Shown here: positions 45,757-55,158 of the stretch, piece after piece | Position numbering within the stretch: the first letter of the stretch is position 1 | Layout of the letters: each line of letters begins with the position of its first letter | Source of the DNA: Microbacterium sp. | Lineage (GTDB): Bacteria > Actinomycetota > Actinomycetes > Actinomycetales > Microbacteriaceae | Reading direction: 5' to 3' | DNA: 64,000 nucleotides | Assembly: GCA_017306415.1 (NCBI GenBank) | Contig: JAFKIL010000003.1 | Location: forward strand, 310,001-374,000 | Position numbers and translations under genes: made by a program | The notes under the pieces: generated by a model | What the model saw: the letters and a program-made list of their open reading frames with translations, nothing else | The model's database searches: none | Told to the model about the DNA's origin: nothing

Positions 45757-45842
45757 GTGCAGAACTCCACGGATCCGCTTCGGTATGCGTGATATCCGGT
45801 GAGTTCTCCTCCGGAGGACCCCACATCCGTGGAGTCCTGCAC
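45757..45842. repeat. 86-bp element, copy 1: 18-bp inverted repeat with 50-bp interior
   Basis: GTGCAGAACTCCACGGAT (45757-45774) and ATCCGTGGAGTCCTGCAC (45825-45842) are complementary except at one position. The interior is exactly 50 bases, as in copy 2, and includes the palindrome TCCTCCGGAGGA. It lies in the 309-bp stretch after the monooxygenase gene that has no intact gene. Confidence 0.85.
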
Positions 45843-45932
45843 CGAAGTGCTGGGAGATGCTCGGCGCAGTGGTGATCCACAGGGCGCCGGCGCGAACCCT
45901 TCCACGGGCACGCCGCCGACTTCGCTGTCCTG

Positions 45933-46032
45933 ATGTCGACAACGGATATCCAGAGTGCAACCGGCGACCTCCTATGGAGCGAGTTCATGACTCCGCAGAC
46001 CTTCCGAGAGCTCGGTGTGACGCGCCGGTGGC
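45933..46032 (+). pseudogene. Possible remnant of the DUF559 gene N-terminus
   Basis: One frame reads MSTTDIQSATG... then MTPQTFRELGVTRR, which looks like the winged-helix lead of longer AbiEi/DUF559 proteins. The DUF559 frame starts in a different phase at 46033. An internal deletion with frameshift would explain both. Short and tentative. Confidence 0.3.
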
Positions 46033-46644
46033 ATGCACCTTCAATTCACGCCGGGTACGACCCGGCTCCCTCCCCGGCCGGCGCACGTCATCGCACACTG
46101 GCGCGTCACCGCCGGGAATCGGCGCCGGCTCACGACCGACCTTGTCGAAGCCCTCGTCCAGGCGACGCGCCGCCAGTCTCCCCGCGATGCGATCGCCACG
46201 CTGGAGAGCGCGTGGCATCACTGCCTGATCGACGAGTCGGATATCGCCGAGATCTTCCGCCGTCTGCCGCTCCGCTACCGATCGTTGCGCCCTCTGCTCG
46301 ACCGGCGGGCCGAATCGGGTGCCGAAACGCTCATGCGTCTTGTTCTTCGCGTGCTCGGGTGCGACGTCCAGGTGCAGGTAGCCATCGCCGGTGTGGGTCG
46401 CGTGGACCTCCTCGTCGACGGGTGGCTCATCGTGGAGTGCGACAGCAGAGCCCTCCATGACGGATGGGCAGCACACGCCCGGGACCGCAGACGGGATCTG
46501 GCTGCCGCCGCTCTCGGCTATACGACGGTTCGCCCGCTTGCCGAAGACATCTTCTACGACCAGGACGACCTCGTCACCACGATGAGAAGGATCGTGCAGA
46601 ACTCCACGGATGTGACCGGAAATCCGCAACGAAAGCCTTCATGA
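46033..46644 (+). CDS. DUF559 (Vsr/PD-(D/E)xK-like) protein, N-terminally shortened
   Basis: 203 residues. The C-terminal part fits DUF559: E98 in SGAETLMR, then VGRVDLLVDGWLIVECDSR with D125, E135 and D137 as likely metal ligands, then RDRRRDLAAAALGY. Actinobacterial relatives usually have 270-310 residues with an N-terminal winged helix and AbiEi-like region; only the end of that region is present here. The last codons (VQNSTD) are the left arm of repeat copy 2, and the stop lies inside that repeat. Such proteins are thought to be nucleases, sometimes linked to toxin-antitoxin or mobile loci. Function here is unknown. Confidence 0.7.
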   Translation: MHLQFTPGTTRLPPRPAHVIAHWRVTAGNRRRLTTDLVEALVQATRRQSPRDAIATLESAWHHCLIDESDIAEIFRRLPLRYRSLRPLLDRRAESGAETLMRLVLRVLGCDVQVQVAIAGVGRVDLLVDGWLIVECDSRALHDGWAAHARDRRRDLAAAALGYTTVRPLAEDIFYDQDDLVTTMRRIVQNSTDVTGNPQRKPS

Positions 46645-46679
46645 CTCCCGCGCTAGCCAGAATCCGTGGAGTTCTGCAC
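46594..46679. repeat. 86-bp element, copy 2: perfect 18-bp inverted repeat with 50-bp interior
   Basis: GTGCAGAACTCCACGGAT (46594-46611) and ATCCGTGGAGTTCTGCAC (46662-46679) are exactly complementary. The interior is 50 bases, unrelated to most of copy 1. The left arm codes for the last residues of the DUF559 protein. Arms of both copies sit 68 bp apart centre to centre. Confidence 0.9.
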
Positions 46680-46722
46680 ACGGCGAGCCCGTCCGCGGCT
46701 CCGCGCTGACGCGGCTGGGGCC

Positions 46723-47838
46723 TCAGCGGTCGAACCCCTCCGCGATGAGCTCGATCAGCTCCTCCCGCTCCTCGACGGGGAGGAACGCCGCCGCCGCGGC
46801 GTTGAGCTGGAACGCCTCGAGGTCGTCGAGGTCGTAGTCGAACGCCTCGACCAGCAGCGCGAGCTCCCTCGTGAGCGACGTGCGGCTCATGGTGCGGTTG
46901 TCGACGTTCACCGTCACGGTGAACCCGAGCTGGTAGAGGAGGTCGAATGGATGGTCCGCCATCGCGTCGCCCCAGCGTTCGATCGCGCCGGTCTGCAGGT
47001 TGGATGACGGCGACAGCTCGAGCGGGATCTCCCGGTCGCGCACCCAGCGGGCCAGGTCGCCGAACTGCACCAGGACCTCCTCACCCTCCTGGGAGACGAT
47101 CTCGAGATCCTCGGCGATGCGCACGCCATGGCCGAGTCGCAGCGCCCGCCCGTCGATCAACGCGGAACGGATCGAGTCGAGCCCCGCCGCCTCCCCCGCG
47201 TGGACCGTCGCGGGGAAGAACTCCGACGCGAGGTAGTCGAAGGCGGCGGCGTGCCGGGACGGGAGGAATCCGTCCTCCGGCCCGGCGATGTCGAAGCCGA
47301 CCGCGCCCCTTCCTCGCCAGTCGACGGCGAGCTTCGCGATCTCCAGCGAACGGTCGGTGTGCCGCATCGCGGTGATCAGCTGCCCCACCCGGATGTCGCG
47401 GCCCGCGCTCTCCGCCGCGTCCTCCGCCTGCTCGATGCCCTCCTGCACCGCGGCGACCGCCTCGTCGAGACTGAGACCCGATTCGAGGTGCTGCTCGGGC
47501 GCCCAGCGCACCTCCCCGTAGATCACGCCGTCGGCGGCGAGGTCCTCGACGAATTCGCGGGCGATCCGCGTGAGCGCATCCGCGGTCTGCATGACCCCGG
47601 TGGTCAGATCGAAGGTCTTGAGGTACTCGACGAGCGACCCGGAGTCGCACTTCTGCGCGAACCACTCCGCGAGCGCATCGCCGTCGCTCTCCGGCACCGG
47701 GATGCCGGCCGCGTCGGCGAGCTCGATGATGGTCGCGGGGCGCACGCCGCCGTCGAGGTGATCGTGCAGTGACACCTTGGGCAGGCCGCGCAGCGAGACG
47801 CCCTGCACGCGGGCGTCGCCGTTCTGGTCGATGGACAT
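46723..47838 (-). CDS. add: Adenosine deaminase
   Basis: 371 residues. Zinc motif SLHDHLDGG (H25, H27), the VHAGEAAG helix, RLGHGVRI and a C-terminal NVDNR in the place of the usual TDDP. It converts adenosine or deoxyadenosine to inosine. ATG 47838 has a GAGGAG site six bases upstream; a longer frame to 47919 lacks one. It follows deoA by 28 bp and is the last gene of the salvage cluster. Confidence 0.92.
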   Translation of the reverse strand: MSIDQNGDARVQGVSLRGLPKVSLHDHLDGGVRPATIIELADAAGIPVPESDGDALAEWFAQKCDSGSLVEYLKTFDLTTGVMQTADALTRIAREFVEDLAADGVIYGEVRWAPEQHLESGLSLDEAVAAVQEGIEQAEDAAESAGRDIRVGQLITAMRHTDRSLEIAKLAVDWRGRGAVGFDIAGPEDGFLPSRHAAAFDYLASEFFPATVHAGEAAGLDSIRSALIDGRALRLGHGVRIAEDLEIVSQEGEEVLVQFGDLARWVRDREIPLELSPSSNLQTGAIERWGDAMADHPFDLLYQLGFTVTVNVDNRTMSRTSLTRELALLVEAFDYDLDDLEAFQLNAAAAAFLPVEEREELIELIAEGFDR

Positions 47839-47866
47839 GTCGCTCTCCTCGATGTCGGGGGGATGG

Positions 47867-49171
47867 TCAGGCGGTGATGCGCTCGCGGACGATCGACTGC
47901 ACGGCCGGAGCCTGGGCACCGACGTGCCACGCGCCGTCCAGTGCCGTCAGCGCGCGGTCGAACCGCGATCCATCATCCGCCGACAGGGTGAACAGCGGCT
48001 GACCGGCGGCGACCGCGTCCCCGGGCTTGACGTGAAGGTCGATGCCGGCCGCGTGGACGACGGGATCCTCGGCACGCGCCCGTCCCGCGCCGAGTCGCCA
48101 TGCGGCGATCCCGAACGGAAGGGCGTCCATGCGCTCGACCACACCCGCGGCATCGGCGGTCACGGTGTGGGTCTCGCGCGGCACGGGGAGCGCGGCATCC
48201 GGGTCGCCGTCCTGTGCCCGGATCATCGCGCGCCATGCATCCATCGCGCGCCCGTCCGCGAGGGCCGTCTCGACGTCGGCGTCGGGCTGGCCGGCGAGGG
48301 AGAGCATCTCGCGCGCGAGGGCGACGGTCAGCTCGACGACGTCCGCGGGACCACCGCCTGCCAGCACCTCCACCGACTCGCGCACCTCGTTCGCGTTCCC
48401 GATCGCGAGTCCGAGCGGCGTGTTCATGTCAGTGAGGACGGCGGTCGTGGCGACCCCCGAGTCGGTGCCGAGCGCGACCATGGTGCGGGCGAGCTCACGC
48501 GCACGCTCGATGTCGTGCATGAACGCGCCGGAGCCGAACTTGACGTCGAGCACGAGCGAGTGGGTGCCCTCGGCGATCTTCTTCGACATGATGCTGGACG
48601 CGATCAGCGGGATCGCCTCGACCGTCCCGGTGACGTCGCGGAGGGCGTACAGCTTCTTGTCCGCCGGCGCGAGGCCCGAGCCCGCGGCGCAGATGACCGC
48701 GCCGACATCGTGGAGCTGAGCGACGATCTCGTCGTTCGACAGCGCGGCGCGCCAGCCGGGGATCGACTCGAGCTTGTCGAGCGTCCCGCCCGTGTGGCCG
48801 AGGCCGCGACCCGAGAGCTGCGGCACCGCCACGCCGAAGCTCGCGACCAGGGGGGCCAGCGGCAGAGTGATCTTGTCGCCGACGCCGCCCGTCGAATGCT
48901 TGTCGACCGTCGGCTTGCCGAGGCCCGTGAAGCTCATGCGCTCGCCCGACGCGATCATCGCATCGGTCATCACGCGGATCTCGTCGCGGGTCATCCCGTT
49001 CAGCAGCACCGCCATCGCGAATGCCGACATCTGCGCGTCCATGACGTAGCCGCGCGTGTACGCGTCGACCATCCAGCGCAGGGCGCCCTCGGGCACCTCC
49101 CCGCCGTCGCGCTTGGCACGGATGACGTCGACCGCGTCGAACGGCTCGACGGCCGCCGGTCCGTCGCTCAC
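47867..49171 (-). CDS. deoA: Thymidine (pyrimidine-nucleoside) phosphorylase
   Basis: 434 residues. KHSTGGVGDKITLPLAPLVA is the phosphate-binding signature, followed by SGRGLGHTGGTLDKLESIPG, DVKFGSGAFM and a C-terminal PYNP-like domain. It splits thymidine, deoxyuridine or uridine. The GTG at 49171 overlaps the cdd stop, so both are co-translated: deaminated cytidine goes straight to phosphorolysis. Confidence 0.95.
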   Translation of the reverse strand: MSDGPAAVEPFDAVDVIRAKRDGGEVPEGALRWMVDAYTRGYVMDAQMSAFAMAVLLNGMTRDEIRVMTDAMIASGERMSFTGLGKPTVDKHSTGGVGDKITLPLAPLVASFGVAVPQLSGRGLGHTGGTLDKLESIPGWRAALSNDEIVAQLHDVGAVICAAGSGLAPADKKLYALRDVTGTVEAIPLIASSIMSKKIAEGTHSLVLDVKFGSGAFMHDIERARELARTMVALGTDSGVATTAVLTDMNTPLGLAIGNANEVRESVEVLAGGGPADVVELTVALAREMLSLAGQPDADVETALADGRAMDAWRAMIRAQDGDPDAALPVPRETHTVTADAAGVVERMDALPFGIAAWRLGAGRARAEDPVVHAAGIDLHVKPGDAVAAGQPLFTLSADDGSRFDRALTALDGAWHVGAQAPAVQSIVRERITA

Positions 49172-49569
49172 CGGCCGGCCTCCTCGAGGTCGCGGGGACC
49201 GAAGGCGTCGGGCAGCACCTCGTCGATGGTGCGGATGCCGGACACCGTCTCCAGCAGCATCCCGGGGATGGCGTGCTCGTAGAGCAGCTGACGGCACCGG
49301 CCGCAGGGCATCAGCGTCCGGCCGTGCGCGTCGACGCAGACGAAGGCGACGAGCTGACCGCCGCCGGACATGTGCAGGTCGGACACGAGCCCGCACTCCG
49401 CGCACAGGGTCACGCCGTACGACGCGTTCTCGACGTTGCATCCCTGGACGATGCGTCCGTCCGAGACGAGGGCGGCGGCCCCCACCTTGAAGCGCGAGTA
49501 CGGGGCGTAGGCGCGCTCCATCGCCTCCGTGGCCGCAGCGCGCAGCTCATCCCAGTCGATGTCGGTCAC
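49168..49569 (-). CDS. cdd: Cytidine deaminase
   Basis: 133 residues, the usual small tetrameric form. Zinc ligands are C56 in TLCAECG with catalytic E58, and PCGRC (C89, C92). It deaminates cytidine and deoxycytidine. GTG 49569 has GGAAGG five bases before it and overlaps the stop of a possible 25-residue ORF that links it to the permease gene. Confidence 0.95.
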   Translation of the reverse strand: MTDIDWDELRAAATEAMERAYAPYSRFKVGAAALVSDGRIVQGCNVENASYGVTLCAECGLVSDLHMSGGGQLVAFVCVDAHGRTLMPCGRCRQLLYEHAIPGMLLETVSGIRTIDEVLPDAFGPRDLEEAGR

Positions 49570-49643
49570 GTCGGCCTTCCGTTCGCGTCGGTATCAGGAG
49601 GGTCGGATGCCGCGGGGCGGCAGCTGTCGCACGCCACGGTCAT
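49566..49643 (-). CDS. Possible 25-residue ORF coupling permease and cytidine deaminase genes
   Basis: The peptide MTVACDSCRPAASDPPDTDA... ends ...NGRPT. Its ATG overlaps the permease stop (ATGA at 49640-49643) and its stop overlaps the cdd GTG, so both joints have the overlap typical of this genome. It has one CxxC pair. It may be a real small protein, or it may only keep ribosomes moving into cdd. The upstream AAGGG is too close to the ATG for a good ribosome binding site. Confidence 0.35.
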   Translation of the reverse strand: MTVACDSCRPAASDPPDTDANGRPT

Positions 49644-50929
49644 CCCTTGATGTAGTGCTTGCCGTCGGCCGCGGGCGCCTGGATCCGCCCTGCGAAGCCG
49701 GCGACCGCGAGGATGGTGACGACGTAGGGCACCATCAGCATGAACTCGCTCGGGATCGGCGTCTTGAGCACCGTGAGCAGGTTCGGCAGGTTCGTGGCGA
49801 ACCCGAAGAGCAGCGCCGCGAGCGTGGCGCGGATCGGATCCCAGCGTCCGAAGATCACGCACGCCAGGGCGATGAAGCCGAGACCGGCGGTCATCTCCTT
49901 CGTGAAGTGCGGGACCGAGACGAGGGTGAAGTACGCGCCGCCGATGCCGGCGATCGCTCCCGCGAGCGATACGTTCCAGAATCGCGTCGTGTTGACGCGG
50001 ATGCCGACGGTGTCCGCGGCCTGCGGGTGTTCGCCGACGGACCGGAGGCGAAGTCCCCATCTGGTGCGGTACAGCGCCCATGCCACGACCGCGACGGTCA
50101 CGTACATCAGGTAGACGATGAACGTCTGGTTGAAGAACACCGGCCCGATGACGGGGATGTCGCCGAGGAGCGGGATCTTCCAGCGCGGGAACGTGGGCGG
50201 GCTGTTCAGCAGCGCCTCGTTCGGGGCGAGCAGCACGCCGTAGAGGAACCCGGTGAGGCCGGTGACGAGGACGTTGAGCACGACGCCGACGATGACCTGG
50301 TCGACCAGGTACTTGATCCCGAAGGCGCCGAGGAGGAACGACACCAGCACTCCGCCGACCATCGCGCCGATCAGGCCGACGAACGGGTTGTGGGTGATGC
50401 TCGCGAGCACCGCGGCGGAGAACGCGCCGAGGAGGAACTGCCCCTCGATCGCGACGTTGACCACGCCTCCGCGCTCGCCGATCACGCCGCCGAGCGCGCC
50501 GAACACGAGGGGGACGGACAGCGAGAGGGCTCCCGCCAGCAGTCCGGAGACCGGGACCACTCCGCCGCCGGCGGCCGCCCACGTCAGGAAGGCGAACACC
50601 GCCAGGAGGGCGTACACGATGGGCACCCACAGGCGCGCCTTGCGGTAGGTCCAGGCGTCCAGCGCGGCCAGTACCGTGAGGACGAGGAGCAGTGCCCACG
50701 TGATCCACGCCGTCGACCCCGAGGGCACCTGGATGTCGGCGACCTTGAGCGCGGTGCTCGAGCTGCCGATCTGGAAGATGCTGACACCCGAGCGCGGCGC
50801 CACGAGGAACAGCAGCCCGAGGAGGACGGTCGCGATCGCCAGGGAGATCGCCAGCTTGTAGTTCCGCGTGCGGACGGTGGCGAGCTGGATGGTGCCGTCG
50901 CCGGCGGTGCGAGGCGCGAGGGCGGTCAT
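49640..50929 (-). CDS. Nucleoside ABC transporter permease (NupQ/BMP-system type)
   Basis: 429 residues with about ten membrane segments. It belongs to the BPD_transp_2 family of BMP-type nucleoside transporters: LVFGALGGVIGERGGVVNVAIEGQFLLGA and the later VGEHPQAADTVGI loop. Its ATG overlaps the stop of the sister permease gene. A longer frame to 51736 is only a phase artefact. It probably forms the membrane channel with that sister. Confidence 0.9.
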   Translation of the reverse strand: MTALAPRTAGDGTIQLATVRTRNYKLAISLAIATVLLGLLFLVAPRSGVSIFQIGSSSTALKVADIQVPSGSTAWITWALLLVLTVLAALDAWTYRKARLWVPIVYALLAVFAFLTWAAAGGGVVPVSGLLAGALSLSVPLVFGALGGVIGERGGVVNVAIEGQFLLGAFSAAVLASITHNPFVGLIGAMVGGVLVSFLLGAFGIKYLVDQVIVGVVLNVLVTGLTGFLYGVLLAPNEALLNSPPTFPRWKIPLLGDIPVIGPVFFNQTFIVYLMYVTVAVVAWALYRTRWGLRLRSVGEHPQAADTVGIRVNTTRFWNVSLAGAIAGIGGAYFTLVSVPHFTKEMTAGLGFIALACVIFGRWDPIRATLAALLFGFATNLPNLLTVLKTPIPSEFMLMVPYVVTILAVAGFAGRIQAPAADGKHYIKG

Positions 50930-52301
50930 GACGCCACCGCCTTCTCCTCGGAGCGCGCGGTTCGGCGGGCCGCGCGGGCCTTCCCGCGGGTGGAGAGCTC
51001 CGACTCGTCCTTCGGCAGGAAGAACACCGCGCGGATGAGCGGCGGCGCCGCGATGAAGAGGACGATGAGGGACTGGACGACCAGCACGATGTCGACCGGG
51101 ATGCCCTGCGCCGCCTGCATGGTGAACGAGCCGGCCTTGAGCGCCCCGAACAGGAGGCCCGCCCAGAACGTCCCCCACGCGCGGCTGCGGCCGAGGAGCG
51201 CGACGGTGATGGCGTCGAACCCGATGCCGGCGTCGATGCCGCTGTCGAAGCCGCTCGTCACGGATCCGAGGATCTGGCTCATCGCGGCCAGGCCCGCCAG
51301 GCCGCCGGCGAACAGCATGGCGTAGATGTACATGCGCTGCACGCTGATGCCGGCCGCGCGGGCGGCGTGCGGGTTCTCGCCGACCGCGCGCATCCGGAAC
51401 CCGAGGCTGGAGCGCTCGATCAGCCACCACACGATGAGGGTCGTCACCACGACGACCGGGAATCCCCAGTTCAACAGCGGGAACTGCGGCCCGAAGAGCG
51501 ACGGGTACTGTGCCGTCTCGGGCGTCGGCGCAGAGATCGGCTGGTTCGATCCGGCCTTCTGCAGCAGCTCGGGTGTGCGCACCATCCAGCTGACCAGGTA
51601 CAGGGCGACGTAGTTGAGCATGATCGTGAGGATCACCTCGTGCGCGCCGGTGCGGGCCTTCAGGAGTCCGACGATGCCGCCCCAGATCGCACCGCCCGCG
51701 ATGCCCGCCGCGACGGCCAGGGGAAGGTGGATCCACATCGGCAGATCGAGGTGGAACGTGACCAGCGCCGCCGTGGCCGCCCCGATCAGCATCTGTCCGC
51801 GGGCACCGATGTTGAACAGCCCCACGCGGAACGCGAGCGCGACGCCGAGGCCGGCCGCGATGAGCGGGGCGGCGAATCCGAGGGTGTTGGTGAGGGGACG
51901 GATGGCGCTCACGAAGTCGGGGGCGATCGGGTTGAAGATCGAGCCCTGGAAGAGCGCGTAGTACGCGCCCGACACGGCGTTCCAGATCGCGACGAGGGTG
52001 TCCTGGGGACGGGCGAAGAAGTAGCCCGCCGCGGCCTGGACGTCGGGGTTCGTGATGGCGATGAGGATGCCGCCGACGACCATCGCGAGGACGATCGCGA
52101 GGATCGTGGTGACGGCCGAGCCGCGCAGGATCTCGCGGATGATGACGTTCTGGCGCGGCGGCGGCGGAACCTCGGCGCCCGGGGGCGGCTTCGGCGCCGC
52201 TTCGGGGACGGCGGGCGTGCCGGTCAGGGGTCCGGATGCCGGGGGCAGCTGCTCGGGCGGGAGACCGGTGGGCTCGGGCCCGGCGCCGGTGGCGTTGTCG
52301 C

Positions 52302-52305
<4 letters not shown>
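50926..52305 (-). CDS. Nucleoside ABC transporter permease (NupP/BMP-system type)
   Basis: 459 residues. A Pro-rich cytoplasmic N-terminus (about 1-55) leads to about ten membrane segments with the family loops FRVGLFNIGARGQMLIGAA and VGENPHAARAAGI. ATGA overlaps on both sides tie it to the ATPase and the second permease. Two dissimilar permeases, one double ATPase and a BMP lipoprotein make up this transporter class. Confidence 0.9.
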
Positions 52306-53816
<1,511 letters not shown>

Positions 53817-53822
53817 ACTGTG

Positions 53823-53828
53823 ACCCTA
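53823..53828 (-). promoter_or_regulatory. Leaderless -10 hexamer of the nucleoside ABC transporter operon
   Basis: TAGGGT on the minus strand, six bases before the ATG at 53816. It lies between the ATPase gene and the lipoprotein gene upstream. Confidence 0.6.
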
Positions 53829-53907
53829 TCCGGACCGAGGAACAGCGGAAAAGGACGCGGCCGGGAGGATGCGTGGCATCCCACCCGGCCGCGTCGCGAC
53901 CGTTCGC

Positions 53908-55023
53908 CTACTTGGGCGAGCTCGGCGAGGTGACCTTGAGGTCGCCCGAGATGATCTGCTTCTTCAGCTCGTCGAGCTTGTCGGTCAGACCCTTGGGCAG
54001 CTTGCTCTCGAAGTCGTGGAACGACGAGAGCCCGACGCCGCCGTTCTCCAGCGTGCCGACGTACGGCGTGGTGTCGAAGTCGCCCTTCGCCGCCGCGAGC
54101 GTCGCGTCGTGCACGGCGTTGTCGATGCGCTTCATGATCGAGACCAGCGTCACGTCGGCGACCGACGGGTCGGCGACCGCGAGGTCGGAGTCGACGCCCA
54201 GCATGACCGTCTTCTTGCCGCTGTCCTTGATGGCGGCGGCAGCCGACTGGTAGATCGGGCCGCCGACAGGCAGGATCACGTCGACGCCCTGGTCGAGGAT
54301 GCCCTGCGCGGTCTGCTTGGCCGTGTCGTTCGCCGCGAAGCCGCCGGTGAAGGCGCCGGTCTGCTTGTCGACGTCCCAGCCGAAGGTCGCGACGCTCGAC
54401 TTCTCGTCGTCGTTGTACTTCTTGACGCCGTCGATGAAGCCGTCCATGAAGATCGTGACCGGCGGGATCTGCAGGCCGCCGAACGTGCCGACCTTGTCGG
54501 CGCCCTCCTGGTGCGACCACGCGGCGGCCGCGTAGCCGCCGAGGTAGGCCGCCTGGACGGTGTCGAACAGCAGCGGCTTGATGTTCGGCGCATCCGGCTT
54601 GCCGTCGTTGTTGCCGTCGGCGCTGTCGTCGATGATCGCGTAGTCGATCTTCGGATTGGCGAGGGCGGACTTCACCGTGTCGGCCGACAGCTTGAAGCCG
54701 ACCGAGATGATGAACGTGCAGCCCTGGGCGACGAGGTTCTCGAGGTTCGGGGCGTAGTCGTTCGCGGAGTCCGACTGGACGTCGATCTCCTTGACGCCCA
54801 GCTCCTTCGCGGCGGCCTTGATGCCGTTGAGCGCGGACTCGTTGAACGACTTGTCGTTCCATCCGCCGTCGTCCGAGACGATGCAGGGCTTGAAGCCGGC
54901 GACCGCGGTCGGACCTGCGCTCGTCGGGTTGGAGCTCGGTGCCGCGCCACAGCCGGCGAGGGCGACGATGACGCCTGCGGCGATGGTGACGCCGAGGAGC
55001 TTTCGGGTGGTAGAGATGGTCAA
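53908..55023 (-). CDS. BMP-family nucleoside-binding lipoprotein
   Basis: 371 residues. The signal peptide ends in lipobox LAGC with C25. The mature part has the BMP domain: VSDDGGWNDKSFNES, FIISVGFKLSADTV and VGTFGGLQIPPVTIFMDGF. It would bind nucleosides outside the membrane for the ABC transporter encoded next. I chose TTG 55023 because GGAGG (complement of 55030-55034) sits six bases before it; ATG 55038 would place that site inside the gene. A -10 TAGGAT (complement of 55068-55073) precedes. Confidence 0.88.
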   Translation of the reverse strand: MTISTTRKLLGVTIAAGVIVALAGCGAAPSSNPTSAGPTAVAGFKPCIVSDDGGWNDKSFNESALNGIKAAAKELGVKEIDVQSDSANDYAPNLENLVAQGCTFIISVGFKLSADTVKSALANPKIDYAIIDDSADGNNDGKPDAPNIKPLLFDTVQAAYLGGYAAAAWSHQEGADKVGTFGGLQIPPVTIFMDGFIDGVKKYNDDEKSSVATFGWDVDKQTGAFTGGFAANDTAKQTAQGILDQGVDVILPVGGPIYQSAAAAIKDSGKKTVMLGVDSDLAVADPSVADVTLVSIMKRIDNAVHDATLAAAKGDFDTTPYVGTLENGGVGLSSFHDFESKLPKGLTDKLDELKKQIISGDLKVTSPSSPK

Positions 55024-55067
55024 CTCACGCCTCCACATCAGGGTGACCCCGCGGACTTCGCGGGGGG

Positions 55068-55073
55068 ATCCTA
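55068..55073 (-). promoter_or_regulatory. -10 element of the BMP lipoprotein gene
   Basis: TAGGAT on the minus strand about 45 bases before the TTG start. It leaves a short leader containing a small CCGCG...CGCGG hairpin and the GGAGG site. Confidence 0.45.
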
Positions 55074-55158
55074 AGAAGTTACCGAGTGTGACGTGGGAGT
55101 TGCATGCCGCGCGGTCCCCTGAGCGGGAATGGTTACAAACCCGCAACACGGGCGACCG

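Noticed and set aside
45757-45842. Reading the 18-bp inverted repeats as rho-independent terminators
   Set aside because: The loops are 50 bases long, no U-tract follows, and one arm is inside a coding sequence.
45757-46679. CRISPR array or insertion sequence
   Set aside because: Only two repeat units exist, each an inverted pair. There are no regular spacers, no cas genes and no transposase.
46723-47919. Longer N-terminus for adenosine deaminase
   Set aside because: The extra codons contain the GAGGAG ribosome binding site used by ATG 47838 and have no family similarity.
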